A DNA stretch of 64,000 bases from Zafaria ginkgonis (GCF_039540195.1 NZ_BAABEO010000011.1:62001-126000); one strand, 5' to 3'. Shown: positions 31,985 to 42,360, counted from the stretch's first letter. Numbers and translations: made by a program. Notes: generated by a model from the letters alone, not told the origin.

Positions 31985-32443
31985 ATGGGCATTTGGCACG
32001 ACGAGGTCGGCATCGAGGAGCTCAATGAGAAGAACCTCGGCTGCCTCAACGAGACTTTGGGCATCGAAATCACCGAGGTGACCCCCACGTCCCTTAAGGG
32101 CCGCATGCCCGTCGACGCGCGCACCATCCAACCCGCCGGGGTCCTGCACGGCGGGGCCTCGGTGGCCTTCGCCGAGACCCTGGCGTCCTGGGCCGGGTAC
32201 CTGGCGGTCGACCGCTCCCGCTTCCACGTGGTGGGCCAGGAAATCAACGCGAACCACATCCGCCCGGTCGCCCCGGGCAACTGGGTCTACGGAGAGGCCA
32301 CTGCGGCGAACATCGGCCGCCGTGCCCACGTGTGGGAAGTCAGGCTCACCAACGAGGCGGGCAAGCTGGTGTGCATCTCGCGCTGCACGCTCGCCGTCCT
32401 GGAGGTTCCGAGCGCCTACGCCACCGCCGACCAGCGCGGCTAG
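31985..32443 (+). CDS. Hotdog-fold acyl-CoA thioesterase (PaaI/MenI-like)
   Basis: A 152-residue enzyme. The catalytic region 'PAGVLHGGASVAFAETLAS' has the HGG...E pattern of the PaaI/4HBT hotdog family. The second half is 'QEINANHIRPVAPGNWVYGE'. It hydrolyses aryl- or DHNA-CoA esters; MenI of menaquinone synthesis and PaaI are both possible. AAAGGAG is five bases before the ATG. The longer frame to 31874 has no similarity. Confidence 0.85.
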   Translation: MGIWHDEVGIEELNEKNLGCLNETLGIEITEVTPTSLKGRMPVDARTIQPAGVLHGGASVAFAETLASWAGYLAVDRSRFHVVGQEINANHIRPVAPGNWVYGEATAANIGRRAHVWEVRLTNEAGKLVCISRCTLAVLEVPSAYATADQRG

Positions 32444-32518
32444 CCACCCGCATGCAGGAGGAGGAACCGCCCCGTGGACGGCCCCTCCTACCCGTTTCAG
32501 ACGTGCTTCGGGCCTGCC

Positions 32519-32983
32519 TTATGCGTGCCTGACGTCCGTGCGCTCGTGACGGCCCAAGAGCAGCCCCAGGACCACCATGCCAGCCCCCAGGAACAGGTGC
32601 AGCCAGTTATCCGCCATATTCACGGGGACGAAGTTCGCTGCGCTGTCGTGGCCGATGACCAGGCCGTAGAGCCACAGGACCAGGTAGACCACCCCGCCCC
32701 AAATGAGGTAGTTCCGGGCCCCTGCGGGGGTGCGCGCGAGCGCCAGGCCGGCGACACCGATCAGGATGTGAACGATGTTGTGCAGGATAGACACCTGGAA
32801 GATCCCCAGCAGCAGGGCCGTGGAGTGGTGTCCGATGAACGCGAGTTGATCGTAGTTAGTGGTGACGCCGGGAATGAAACCCAGCAGGCCCACGAGGACG
32901 AAGACGGCGCCTATAGCCATTGCCACCTTCTGCACGGTGGTGCGGCCGGTTGCACCGGTAGCTGGTACTCCTACGGTACCCAT
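32519..32983 (-). CDS. DUF4383-family membrane protein
   Basis: A 154-residue protein with four transmembrane helices. 'FHNIVH'-like 'SILHNIVHILIGVAGLALAR' and 'NWLHLFLGAGMVVLGLLLGR' are the DUF4383 signature helices with conserved His. Function unknown; often near stress genes in actinobacteria. It follows the zinc dehydrogenase gene on the same strand, 24 bases apart, so an operon is likely. Confidence 0.85.
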   Translation of the reverse strand: MGTVGVPATGATGRTTVQKVAMAIGAVFVLVGLLGFIPGVTTNYDQLAFIGHHSTALLLGIFQVSILHNIVHILIGVAGLALARTPAGARNYLIWGGVVYLVLWLYGLVIGHDSAANFVPVNMADNWLHLFLGAGMVVLGLLLGRHERTDVRHA

Positions 32984-33007
32984 GGCGTTCCTTCCTTGGT
33001 GCCAATT

Positions 33008-34180
33008 TCAGGGTTTGAGGACCACCTTGATGCAGCCCTCCTGTTTCTTTTGAAACATTTCGTACAGGCCGGGGCCCTCGGACAGAGGGGCCGTGTGGGT
33101 GACCAGGTCGTCCAGGCCCAACGGATCGCTGTCATCCTCGGCCAGGGGAAGCAGCCGGTCGATCCACCGCCGGACGTTGCATTGGCCCTGGCGCACCTGA
33201 ATCTGTTTGTCGAACAGGTCCTGCAACGGCATGGGGGTGGCCTTGCCGGCATAGACGCCGCTAAGCGAGATCGTCCCGCCGCGGCGCACCAAGTCCACCG
33301 CGCTGTGCAGCACGGCGGTCCTGTCGATCGACACGGTTTCCATGGCCTTGCGGGCCATCGCGTCAGGCAGCAGCCCCACGCCTTCCTGGAGGAAGGTTCC
33401 GAAGGGAGAACCGTGGGCCTCCATCCCGACGGCATCCACGACGGCGTCCGGACCGCGCCCGGTCGCTTCGCGGATCTTGGCCAGCGCGTCGGGAGTGAAA
33501 TCCATGGATTCGGTCCCGTTCCGTTCGGCCATGGCGCGCCGCTCGGGCACCGGATCGATCCCGAAGACGCGGTAGCCGCGGTAGGCGGCGATGCGGGCGC
33601 ACAACTGCCCGACGGGGCCCAGCCCGTATACCGCCACCGTCCCGCGCTCGGGGACGGCCGCATACTCCACAGCCTGCCAGGCGGTGGGCAGGATGTCGCT
33701 GAGGAAAAGGTAGCGGTGGTCGGGCAGGTCCTGCCCGACCACGAGGGGCCCGTAGTCGGCGAAGGGGACCCGCAGGAATTCCGCCTGGCCGCCGGGGACG
33801 CTGCCGTAGAGTTGGGAATAGCCGTAGAGGGCAGCGCCCTTTCCGTGGGCGACCACTTGGGTGGTCTCGCATTGGGACTGGAGCCCGTGGTCGCACATCC
33901 AGCAGTTCCCGCAGGCGATGTTGAAGGGAACCACCACCCGGTCCCCGATCTTCAGCCGCTCGACGCCGGATCCGACCTGCACCACCGTCCCCATGGGCTC
34001 GTGACCAAGGACGTCCCCGGGATTCATGTACGGACCCAGGAGTTCGTACAGGTGCAGGTCCGAACCGCAGATCGCGGTGGAAGTGATTTGGATGATCGCA
34101 TCCCCGGGTTCTTGGATCACGGGATCCGGCACGTCCTCATAGGCGATCTTCCGTTTTCCCTGCCAGGTCAACGCCTTCAC
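33008..34180 (-). CDS. Zinc-dependent alcohol dehydrogenase, formaldehyde-dehydrogenase-like
   Basis: A 390-residue enzyme of the medium-chain dehydrogenase family. 'ICGSDLHLYELLGPYMNPGD' then 'VLGHEPMGTV' gives the catalytic zinc ligands Cys and His-Glu. 'CGNCWMCDHGLQSQCE' is the four-Cys structural zinc loop, and 'VYGLGPVGQLCARIAAYRGY' is the NAD loop. The overall form fits glutathione-independent formaldehyde dehydrogenase-like enzymes. GTG 34180 has GAGGAGG seven bases upstream. It is divergent from the FAD-Rieske oxidoreductase. Confidence 0.9.
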   Translation of the reverse strand: MKALTWQGKRKIAYEDVPDPVIQEPGDAIIQITSTAICGSDLHLYELLGPYMNPGDVLGHEPMGTVVQVGSGVERLKIGDRVVVPFNIACGNCWMCDHGLQSQCETTQVVAHGKGAALYGYSQLYGSVPGGQAEFLRVPFADYGPLVVGQDLPDHRYLFLSDILPTAWQAVEYAAVPERGTVAVYGLGPVGQLCARIAAYRGYRVFGIDPVPERRAMAERNGTESMDFTPDALAKIREATGRGPDAVVDAVGMEAHGSPFGTFLQEGVGLLPDAMARKAMETVSIDRTAVLHSAVDLVRRGGTISLSGVYAGKATPMPLQDLFDKQIQVRQGQCNVRRWIDRLLPLAEDDSDPLGLDDLVTHTAPLSEGPGLYEMFQKKQEGCIKVVLKP

Positions 34181-34335
34181 GGCGGACCTCCTCGGATTGG
34201 GGGCCGTTGCAGCCCAGTCAAGCACAGCCGGACCGGCACGGGAAGGCGTCGCACCCGAGTATCCGGCGGCCCCGGGATCCCTTGCGGGGGGCGGCAGGGG
34301 TTGGTTCACTGTGGGAACCCACGAAAGGACGGGAC

Positions 34336-35853
34336 ATGACGGGTCCGCTCTGGATGGAGGGGCGCGTGCCCCCTGACTGCGACGTCCTGCCCCGCGGCAC
34401 CGACGGAACGATCGACACGATCGTCGTCGGCGCGGGCATCACCGGACTGTGCACCGCCCTGATGCTGCTCCGTGCCGGGCAGCGGGTCGTGGTGCTGGAG
34501 GCACGCCATCCCGGCGCGGTGACCACCGGCCGCACCACCGCCAAGGTCACCGCCCTGCACGCCGGCCGCGCCGGGACCATCCTGCGCCGCCACGGCGCCG
34601 AGGTGGCCCACGCCTACGTGCGCGCAAACGCCGACGCCCTGGACTGGCTGGCGCGCCTGTGCGGCGGCCTCGGCGTGGACATGCAGACCCGCAGGGCCGT
34701 CACCTATGCCCAAACCACCACCGGCCGGGCCAGGCTCGAAGACGACCTGAGGGTGCTGGAAACGGCCGGCCTGCCCGCACTCGATCTCCGTCCGGGCAGT
34801 CTGGAGGTGCCGTTCCCCTTCGCCGGCGCGGTGGGGCTGGAAGGCCAGCGCCAATTCGATCCCATGGACTTCGTCTCCGCGGCCGTGGCGGAGGTGCGCC
34901 GGCTCGGCGGAACCGTGGTCGCGGGAGCCCGAGTGCTTGGGGTGTCCGCCACGGGCACCCCCACGGTGCGCATCGGGCCCGGGCATCCGGCGGAGCGGCG
35001 GGCTCCGGTCCGGCTGGGCGCCCGCCGGGTGGTCATGGCCACTGGAACCCCCACACTGCTCCGGGGCCTGGTCTTCACCCGGGTCCATCCGGAACGCTCC
35101 TACATCCTGGCCTACCGGAGGGTGCATCCCGGCGCCGGGGACCTGCCCGGTGACATGCTCATTTCCCTGGACGGGCCGCGGCGGTCGCTGCGCACCACCA
35201 CCTCCCCCGACGGGACCGAACGGCTCCTGGTCGGCGGGGCCTCCCACGTGGTGGGGCGGGACCCGGGAACGGTCCCCCTGGCCAACCTCCGGGCCTGGGC
35301 CAACAGGATGTTTCCGGACCTGGCGGAGACCCATGCGTGGTCCGCCCAGGACTACTCCCCCGTCGGCGGCCTGCCGATGGCGGGCCCGCTGAGGGTGGCG
35401 GGCCTGGGCGCAAGCCCGGTGCTGTTCGCCAGCGGATTCGCCAAGTGGGGCATGACCAACGGGGTGGCGGCGGCGATGCACCTGGCCCGGCTGTGCGCCG
35501 GGCGCGCCACGGAGGACACCGCCCCCTCCTTGGAGTGGGCCGAAAGGCTCTATGGCAGGCACCCGGACATGGAGGGGGCGGCGGATACGGCGCGGCTGAA
35601 TGCCGGGGTGGTCTCCCGGTTGATCGCCGAATCGGTGCAGAGGGCCACCCCGCGCTGCACCCATCTGGGCGGGCGGCTGCACTGGAACGCCGTGGAACGG
35701 AGCTGGGACTGCCCATTGCACGGTTCCCGGTTCGCCCCGGACGGGTGCCTGCTGGAAGGTCCGGCCACCCGGAACCTTCCGCCGAGCCCCCGCAACCGGC
35801 CGCCCGCACCAAATGATCCCGACCTGGGCACTGCTCCGCCGGGAACGCCCTAG
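34336..35853 (+). CDS. FAD-dependent oxidoreductase fused to a C-terminal Rieske [2Fe-2S] domain
   Basis: A 505-residue protein. Residues 25-60 show the FAD loop 'TIVVGAGITGLCTALMLLRA' and 'VVLEARHPGA', typical of the DAO (glycine/D-amino acid oxidase) fold. 'DYSPVGGLPMAGPL' is its end segment. From about residue 435 there is a Rieske cluster site, 'CTHLGGRLHW' (CxH) and 'WDCPLHGSRFAPDG' (CxxH). The same architecture is seen in YhfW-like proteins. Its substrate is unknown. Its TAG and the TAG of the converging XRE gene share CTAG. Confidence 0.85.
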   Translation: MTGPLWMEGRVPPDCDVLPRGTDGTIDTIVVGAGITGLCTALMLLRAGQRVVVLEARHPGAVTTGRTTAKVTALHAGRAGTILRRHGAEVAHAYVRANADALDWLARLCGGLGVDMQTRRAVTYAQTTTGRARLEDDLRVLETAGLPALDLRPGSLEVPFPFAGAVGLEGQRQFDPMDFVSAAVAEVRRLGGTVVAGARVLGVSATGTPTVRIGPGHPAERRAPVRLGARRVVMATGTPTLLRGLVFTRVHPERSYILAYRRVHPGAGDLPGDMLISLDGPRRSLRTTTSPDGTERLLVGGASHVVGRDPGTVPLANLRAWANRMFPDLAETHAWSAQDYSPVGGLPMAGPLRVAGLGASPVLFASGFAKWGMTNGVAAAMHLARLCAGRATEDTAPSLEWAERLYGRHPDMEGAADTARLNAGVVSRLIAESVQRATPRCTHLGGRLHWNAVERSWDCPLHGSRFAPDGCLLEGPATRNLPPSPRNRPPAPNDPDLGTAPPGTP

Positions 35854-36440
35854 GCGGGCCACCCGGCGTCGGGCCCCTGGCCGAAGTCGGGTGAGAACTG
35901 CGGCACCTGCGGCGCGGTGGTGGTCAGGTGCGCCACCGCACGGCCTCCGGTGCAGCGGTAGACGTGCTCGACGTCCCCAGGGAAACGCATGAAGTCGCCG
36001 ACGTCCAGGATCCGCAGCTCGTTCCGCGGACCGGCCTCCACCTGCCCCTCCACCACGTAGATCTGGTGCAGCGTGCCCGGCCCGTGCGCCGGAACGGCGT
36101 GGGACTGCCCGCCCTCGACGACGACCATCTGCGTGCGCACGTAGCCGGACCCGTAGATCTGGTCCAGGTGGCGGCTCTGCCCCGTGGGGGTGGAGACCCA
36201 CTGCGCCTCCGCCGCACGCGAGACGTGGGAGCGGGTTCCCCACTCGGTCACCAGCCGGCGGAAGCTCACGCCGAGGGCCCGGCCGATGCTTTCGACCGTC
36301 TCCACCGTGGGGTTGCCCTGGCCCTGTTCGATTTTGGACAGGGTCTGCTTGGAGACCTCCGCCCGGCGGGCCAGTTCCCCGAGGGAAAGGTCGCGCTCGG
36401 CACGGAAGCGGCGAATGTTGCGGGAGACTAGGTCGTTCAT
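35850..36440 (-). CDS. XRE-family regulator with cupin sensor domain
   Basis: A 196-residue regulator. The N-terminal lambda-repressor-type helix-turn-helix ('LSLGELARRAEVSKQTLSKI' then 'EQGQGNPTVETVESIG') spans about residues 5-65. The C-terminal cupin spans about 95-180 ('YVVEGQVEAGPRNELRILDV', 'GDFMRFPGDVEHVY'). Such proteins control amine or polyamine and amino-acid catabolism genes. ATG 36440 lacks a clear ribosome site, and the upstream 16-bp palindrome suggests autoregulation and perhaps a short leader. Confidence 0.88.
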   Translation of the reverse strand: MNDLVSRNIRRFRAERDLSLGELARRAEVSKQTLSKIEQGQGNPTVETVESIGRALGVSFRRLVTEWGTRSHVSRAAEAQWVSTPTGQSRHLDQIYGSGYVRTQMVVVEGGQSHAVPAHGPGTLHQIYVVEGQVEAGPRNELRILDVGDFMRFPGDVEHVYRCTGGRAVAHLTTTAPQVPQFSPDFGQGPDAGWPA

Positions 36441-36455
36441 GGTCACGGCAAAAGT

Positions 36456-36471
36456 GTCACTTATAAGTGAC
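36456..36471. promoter_or_regulatory. 16-bp perfect palindrome upstream of the XRE-cupin gene
   Basis: GTCACTTATAAGTGAC reads the same on both strands. It begins 16 bases upstream of the regulator start. Further GGTCAC and TGTCA copies flank it. It is the likely operator for the XRE-cupin protein and may also affect the divergent IclR gene. Confidence 0.7.
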
Positions 36472-36586
36472 CATCTGTCACGTTTGACATCCATTCGGGG
36501 GCGGATCACACTGGAATAGCGAGAATTCGTTCCGGTGACCGGAACGCCCATTAGGCAGAGAACCGCTGAATCCCGGGAGAACCGCT

Positions 36587-37414
36587 GTGCAGGAAAAAAC
36601 CATGAGCCGCACCACCGTGAACGCCGCACGCGACGACCGCGCCGCCGTCGACAAGGCCATGGCACTGCTGAACGCCTTCGGCAACGACGCGCTCACCGGC
36701 GTCGGAGTCAGCGAGCTGGCCCGCCGCGCTGACCTGTCCAAGTCCACCGCCTTCCGCCTGCTGGGCATGCTCCAGCGCAACGGCGCCGTCGAGCGCGCGG
36801 GCAATGCGTACCGCCTGGGCAAGATGATCCAGAACCTCGGAGTCAGCCAGGAGACCACCTCCCACGGACGCATCCGCGATGCGCTGACCCCGTACCTGGC
36901 CGACCTCTACGAACTGAGCAAGCAGACCGTGCACCTGGCCGTGCTGCAGGGCACCGACGTCGTCTACCTCAACAAGCTGTACGGGCACCTGCAGGTGCGC
37001 AGCCCCTCCCGGATCGGCGGACGCGCCCCGGCCTACTGCACCGCCGTGGGCAAGGTCCTGCTGGCCTACGACTCGGAGACCGCCGAGGAGGTGCTGCGCG
37101 GCGAGCTGTCCGCCTGGACCCCGGCCACCATCACCGACCCGGAGGCGTTCCGGCGCGAACTGGATCAGGTCCGCCGCAGCAACCTGGCCTACGACCGTGA
37201 GGAGATCCTCACCGGCCTGAACTGCATCGCTGCCCCGGTGATGGGCCCCAACGGCCGCCCGATCGCCGCGCTGTCCGTGTCCGGCCCGGCCGGCAAGTTC
37301 GACCCGGCCTCCCAGGCCAACGTGCTGCGCAAGGTCTGCTACGCCGCCTCCCGGGCGATGGCCGCCGTCAATGCGCGCCAGCAGCACCAGCTGCGGCTGG
37401 TGCAGGGCGCCTAG
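36587..37414 (+). CDS. IclR-family transcriptional regulator
   Basis: A 275-residue protein. The winged helix at about 22-80 reads 'VSELARRADLSKSTAFRLLG' then 'MLQRNGAVERAGNAYRLG'. The C-terminal effector domain (90-270) shows 'LAVLQGTDVVYLNKLYGH', 'GRAPAYCTAVGKVLLAYD' and 'LNCIAAPVMGPNGRPIAALS'. IclR regulators such as MhpR control aromatic-acid pathways. This one lies at the 3' end of the dioxygenase operon and could control it; not proven. GTG 36587 has GGGAG upstream; ATG 36602 is an alternative. Confidence 0.87.
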   Translation: MQEKTMSRTTVNAARDDRAAVDKAMALLNAFGNDALTGVGVSELARRADLSKSTAFRLLGMLQRNGAVERAGNAYRLGKMIQNLGVSQETTSHGRIRDALTPYLADLYELSKQTVHLAVLQGTDVVYLNKLYGHLQVRSPSRIGGRAPAYCTAVGKVLLAYDSETAEEVLRGELSAWTPATITDPEAFRRELDQVRRSNLAYDREEILTGLNCIAAPVMGPNGRPIAALSVSGPAGKFDPASQANVLRKVCYAASRAMAAVNARQQHQLRLVQGA

Positions 37415-37477
37415 CAACCGGCTCCCGCCCCTGCCGCTGGCCGCCGCGGCCCCCTCACCGGGCCTTTGCGGCGGTAA

Positions 37478-37539
37478 GCGCGGGGCAGCAGGGTCCCCTT
37501 CGTGGCGACGAAGTCGACACGAGAGGGCCTGCCCCGCGC
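37478..37539. terminator. Hairpin region at the end of the dioxygenase operon
   Basis: GCGCGGGGCAG (37478-37488) pairs with CTGCCCCGCGC (37529-37539). Inside the 40-base loop, TTCGT and ACGAA can form a second stem. It lies between the convergent IclR and hypothetical-protein genes. Confidence 0.5.
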
Positions 37540-37540
37540 G

Positions 37541-38002
37541 TCAGTGCGTCGGGACGTCGTCCAAGTGCCGGGATTCCTCCAGCACCCAGTCCGGCTCGGC
37601 GGCGAGCAGCGAGAGCGACTCGCCGGGCACGTCCACGTCGACGACGTAGCGGTACCCGGCGGCCTCGCCGCGGGCGATCGCGTCCAGGTCCCCCTCGGCC
37701 GTGGCCAGCACCAGCCGGCGGCAGGCCGGATCCTCGGCCATGATCCTTTCGGAAACCAGCTGCAGTGCCTCGGCCGTGGCGTCGGCGCTGGGCTCGACGA
37801 AGCGGTCCCGCACGCCCACGGGATAGGTGGCTGCCAGCCGGGTCGCGGCGACGAACGCCGCCTTGACCTCGCCCCGCGGGGCCCCGTCCTGGGTCACGGA
37901 CCAGGCCTTGAGCCATCCGTCGGGGGCGGGGATCTCCGCGGCCGTCCAGGAGGATGGCAGCGGGTCCGGCCACTTGAGCAGGTCGACCTCGTCAGCGGAC
38001 AT
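37541..38002 (-). CDS. Unknown protein at the end of the dioxygenase operon, GNAT-tail-like
   Basis: A 153-residue soluble protein. I do not recognise the family with confidence. 'KWPDPLPSSWTAAEIPAPDG' opens it. The closing 'GEAAGYRYVVDVDVPGESLS' then 'LLAAEPDWVLEESRHLDDVP' recalls the C-terminal strand of GNAT acetyltransferases. The acetyl-CoA loop (R/QxxGxG/A) is not evident, so activity is doubtful. It starts 5 bases after the acyl-CoA ligase stop, so it is co-transcribed with the ring-hydroxylating dioxygenase genes and could be an accessory to them. Confidence 0.7.
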   Translation of the reverse strand: MSADEVDLLKWPDPLPSSWTAAEIPAPDGWLKAWSVTQDGAPRGEVKAAFVAATRLAATYPVGVRDRFVEPSADATAEALQLVSERIMAEDPACRRLVLATAEGDLDAIARGEAAGYRYVVDVDVPGESLSLLAAEPDWVLEESRHLDDVPTH

Positions 38003-38007
38003 GGACC

Positions 38008-39593
<1,586 letters not shown>

Positions 39594-39597
<4 letters not shown>

Positions 39598-40445
39598 AGG
39601 TCGTCCCCTCCTGCGGCGCGCTCGCCGAAGCCACGGACGCCGATGCCGCCGTCCGCCTGAATGATCTGGCCGGTGATGTTTCCGGAGTTCCTGCGCGAGG
39701 CCAGCAGCACGTAGGAGCCGGTGAAGTCCCTCGGGTCCACCGAGGCGTCGTGCAGCGGGATCAGCGGGTTGTTGCCGGTGATCTCCGAGCGGGCGAAGGA
39801 CGCGCCGATGGAGCGTTCCTTCAGGCCGAGCGACTCGGGCCCGCGCAGGTCGGTGTTCATGCCGCCCACGGCGACGCCGTTGACGCGGATCTTCGGGGCC
39901 AGCTCGTAGGCGAACTGGTTGACCAGGCCGCGGCTGGCGAACTTGGAGGCCGTGTAGATCGGGCCGCCTCCGGCGGTGTGGAAGGAGGCGTTGGAGAGCG
40001 TCATGACGATGCTGCCGCGGGTCTTGACCAGTTCGCGCCAGGCCGCCTCGACGGTCAGCAGGTAACCCTTGACGTTGATCGCGAACAGTTCGTCGAACGT
40101 GGCGCCCAGCTCCTCGCCGCCCAGGCGGGTCACGGAACGGTTGAAGTCCCAGATGCCGGCGTTCGGCACCAGGATGTCCAGCTTTCCGAACTTCTCCACG
40201 GTCCGCTGCACGGCGCTGTGCAGGGAGGCGGTGTCGCGGACGTCGCCGGCGATCGCCAGCATGCGCTCCGGTGCGATCGACGCGTCGACCACTTCCTGGA
40301 GCTTCTCCTGTCCGCGGCCGAAGATCGCGACGGACGCGCCCTCGGCCAGGTACCGGTCGGCCACGGCACGGCCGATGCCGGACCCTCCGCCGGTGATGAA
40401 AGCGACGTCGCCCTCGAGCCAGCCGCCTCCCGAAATCCCGGTCAT
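39594..40445 (-). CDS. hcaB: cis-Dihydrodiol dehydrogenase (HcaB/BphB-type SDR)
   Basis: A 283-residue SDR that should convert the cis-dihydrodiol made by the dioxygenase to a catechol (2,3-dihydroxyphenylpropionate if the substrate is phenylpropionate). 'FITGGGSGIGRAVADRYLAE' is the NAD loop and 'NAGIWDFNRSV' follows. 'LSNASFHTAGGGPIYTASK' carries Ser and YxxxK. 'GGMNTDLRGPESLGL' is specific to the BphB/HcaB/TodD branch. Length matches the family. The start is about 85 bases after the beta-subunit gene, and its end overlaps the ligase gene. Confidence 0.88.
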
Positions 40446-40529
40446 GTCTACCTCTCTGTATTCGCCGATCGCCCGGGCCGCTGTTGCGGGCCGGGCACCG
40501 GCCGGGGATGTCCCCGAGGTTTGGTGTTC

Positions 40530-41123
40530 CTAGAAGAAGGTGCTCAGGTTCTTGGCCATAAGCACGTTCACGTCGAACAGCAGCTCGCGGCGCGCGACCT
40601 TGAAGCTGCCGTCCGCCTTGATGCGGATGGTGTCCGTGCGGCCGCCGGAATACAGGTCGGTCTCGGTCTGCAGGCGGTTGCGGTACACCAGGAAGGCCGA
40701 GCGGACCTTCAGTTCCTGCTCCCCTTCGGCGTTCGCGCCCTGATGGCGGACCGTGATGTTGGAGATCAGGTGGCGGGTGCGCGAGGGCGGGTCCTCGGCC
40801 CAGGCCATGCCGGAGTCGTAGCGGCGGATGCGCCAGGCCAGCGATTCCTTCGTTTCGTCGAAGTACGCGGCCTCTCCCGGAACGCCGATGGACAGCGCGG
40901 CCTGGCGGCGCAGGCGGTTGGTGCGCAGCGGGGCCCAGTAGGCCAGGTCCTCGTCGAAGATTTCCAGCCAGTCGGCGAACCGGCCGTCGTCGAGCAGTTC
41001 CGCTTCGTGGAAGAGGAACTGCTGGACGCGGTAGGCCAGCTCGGCGTCGGCCAGGCGGCCGTCAAGCTCGTCCGTCGCCGTGGGGACGGCGCCCGGAACT
41101 GCGTTCTCGGTCATGGTTTTCAC
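40530..41123 (-). CDS. hcaF: Ring-hydroxylating dioxygenase beta subunit
   Basis: A 197-residue small subunit of an aromatic ring-hydroxylating dioxygenase (NTF2-like fold), which assembles with the alpha subunit. 'YRVQQFLFHEAELLDDGRFA' then 'DWLEIFDEDLAYW' is the family signature. 'RTRHLISNITV' and 'DVNVLMAKNLSTFF' complete it. Here it is fourth in the operon, after ferredoxin and reductase, whereas it usually follows alpha directly. The GTG at 41123 has AAGGA very close; ATG 41114 is an alternative start. Confidence 0.9.
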   Translation of the reverse strand: MKTMTENAVPGAVPTATDELDGRLADAELAYRVQQFLFHEAELLDDGRFADWLEIFDEDLAYWAPLRTNRLRRQAALSIGVPGEAAYFDETKESLAWRIRRYDSGMAWAEDPPSRTRHLISNITVRHQGANAEGEQELKVRSAFLVYRNRLQTETDLYSGGRTDTIRIKADGSFKVARRELLFDVNVLMAKNLSTFF

Positions 41124-41148
41124 GCTTCCTTGGTTGCCGCTGGTGGCC

Positions 41149-42360
41149 TTAGCGGGCCAGCTTCTTCAGGTCGATGGACGGGTCGGCCAGCTTGTCCCGG
41201 TCCACCAGGATCCGGCGGTCGATGATGCGGCGGGCGGCGCGGACGGCCAGGCCCCCGTCGATCGCGGCGCAGCCGACCAGGTAGCCTTCCGGGTCCACGC
41301 GCAGCGCGATCGCCGGCTTGCCGGCGGCCTCGCGGATGATCGTGGTGCCTTCGGCGGCCATGGAGCCGACGCCTTCGACGTGCACGCCGTGGCGGTCGGA
41401 CCAGAACCAGGAGGCTCCGTGGACCGGCAGGTCCTGCTCCAACAGGGCCGCCGCGGCGGTCTCGCCGGCGAACATCGCGTGCTCCCAGTGCTCGGCGCGG
41501 CGCAGCAGCGTGCCGTCCGCCAGGCGCGTGCGGGCGGAGTCGCCGGCCGCGTAGACGCGCGGGTGGCTGGTGCGCTGGGACTCGTCGACCAGGGTTCCGT
41601 TGTCGGTGTCCAGCCCCGCGGACTCGGCCAGCGCGGTTTCGGGAACGATCCCGATGCCCACCAGCACGACGTCGGCGTCGATGCTTCCGTGCTCGCCCAT
41701 CCGGATGTGGTGGCCGGCTTCGTCGGCCGTGATGGCGGTGGGGATGCCGGTGACGACCTTGATGCCGTACTCGGCATGCATGTCGTGCAGGCGGCGGGCC
41801 AGCTCGGGTCCCACGGCGGGAACCAGCGGCGGGTCGACCGGGTCGATGAGCACGACCTCGGCGCCGAAGGCCAGCGCGGAGGAGGCCACCTCGGCCCCGA
41901 TCAGGCCGGCGCCGACGATCGCCAGGCGGGTGCCCGGGGTCAGCAGGGAGCGCAGGCGGTCGGCGTCCTCGCGGGTGCGCAGCTCCAGGACGGACTCGAG
42001 GTCCCCACCCGGAATCGCCAGGCGGCGGGCGTGGCCGCCGGTGGCCAGGACGATCCTGTCCGCGGCGAGCTCCGCGCCGTCGGCCAGGACCACGGTCCCC
42101 TCGTCCGGACGGAGCGCGGTGGCGGTGCCGGTGACGACGTCGACCTTGTGCTCCTCGAACCACGCGGCCGGGGAGAACCGGATGTCCTCGGCACCGCGCT
42201 TGCCGAGGAGGTAGTCCTTGCTCAGCGGCGGGCGGTCGTAGGGCAGCCCGGCCGGGTCGACGACGGTCAGCACGCCCTCGAAGCCGCGCGAGCGCAGTTC
42301 CTTCGCGACGGTGAAGCCGGCCATGCCGCCGCCGACGATGGTGACGGAGTTCAGGGACAT
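41149..42360 (-). CDS. hcaD: Ferredoxin reductase component of the dioxygenase
   Basis: A 403-residue FAD/NAD enzyme of the HcaD/BphA4 type that passes electrons from NADH to the Rieske ferredoxin. 'VTIVGGGMAGFTVAKELRS' is the FAD loop, 'PYDRPPLSKDYLLG' the next signature and 'LAIVGAGLIGAEVASSALAF' the NAD loop. 'HPRVYAAGDSAR' ends the FAD site. Standard length. It lies between ferredoxin and beta subunit on the same strand. Confidence 0.9.
   Translation of the reverse strand: MSLNSVTIVGGGMAGFTVAKELRSRGFEGVLTVVDPAGLPYDRPPLSKDYLLGKRGAEDIRFSPAAWFEEHKVDVVTGTATALRPDEGTVVLADGAELAADRIVLATGGHARRLAIPGGDLESVLELRTREDADRLRSLLTPGTRLAIVGAGLIGAEVASSALAFGAEVVLIDPVDPPLVPAVGPELARRLHDMHAEYGIKVVTGIPTAITADEAGHHIRMGEHGSIDADVVLVGIGIVPETALAESAGLDTDNGTLVDESQRTSHPRVYAAGDSARTRLADGTLLRRAEHWEHAMFAGETAAAALLEQDLPVHGASWFWSDRHGVHVEGVGSMAAEGTTIIREAAGKPAIALRVDPEGYLVGCAAIDGGLAVRAARRIIDRRILVDRDKLADPSIDLKKLAR

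Noticed and set aside
32474..34339. A 621-codon plus-strand open frame
   Set aside because: It is antisense to the DUF4383 and zinc dehydrogenase genes, both of which have clear family motifs.
34306..36243. A 645-codon minus-strand open frame
   Set aside because: It is antisense to the FAD-Rieske gene and shows no family motif.
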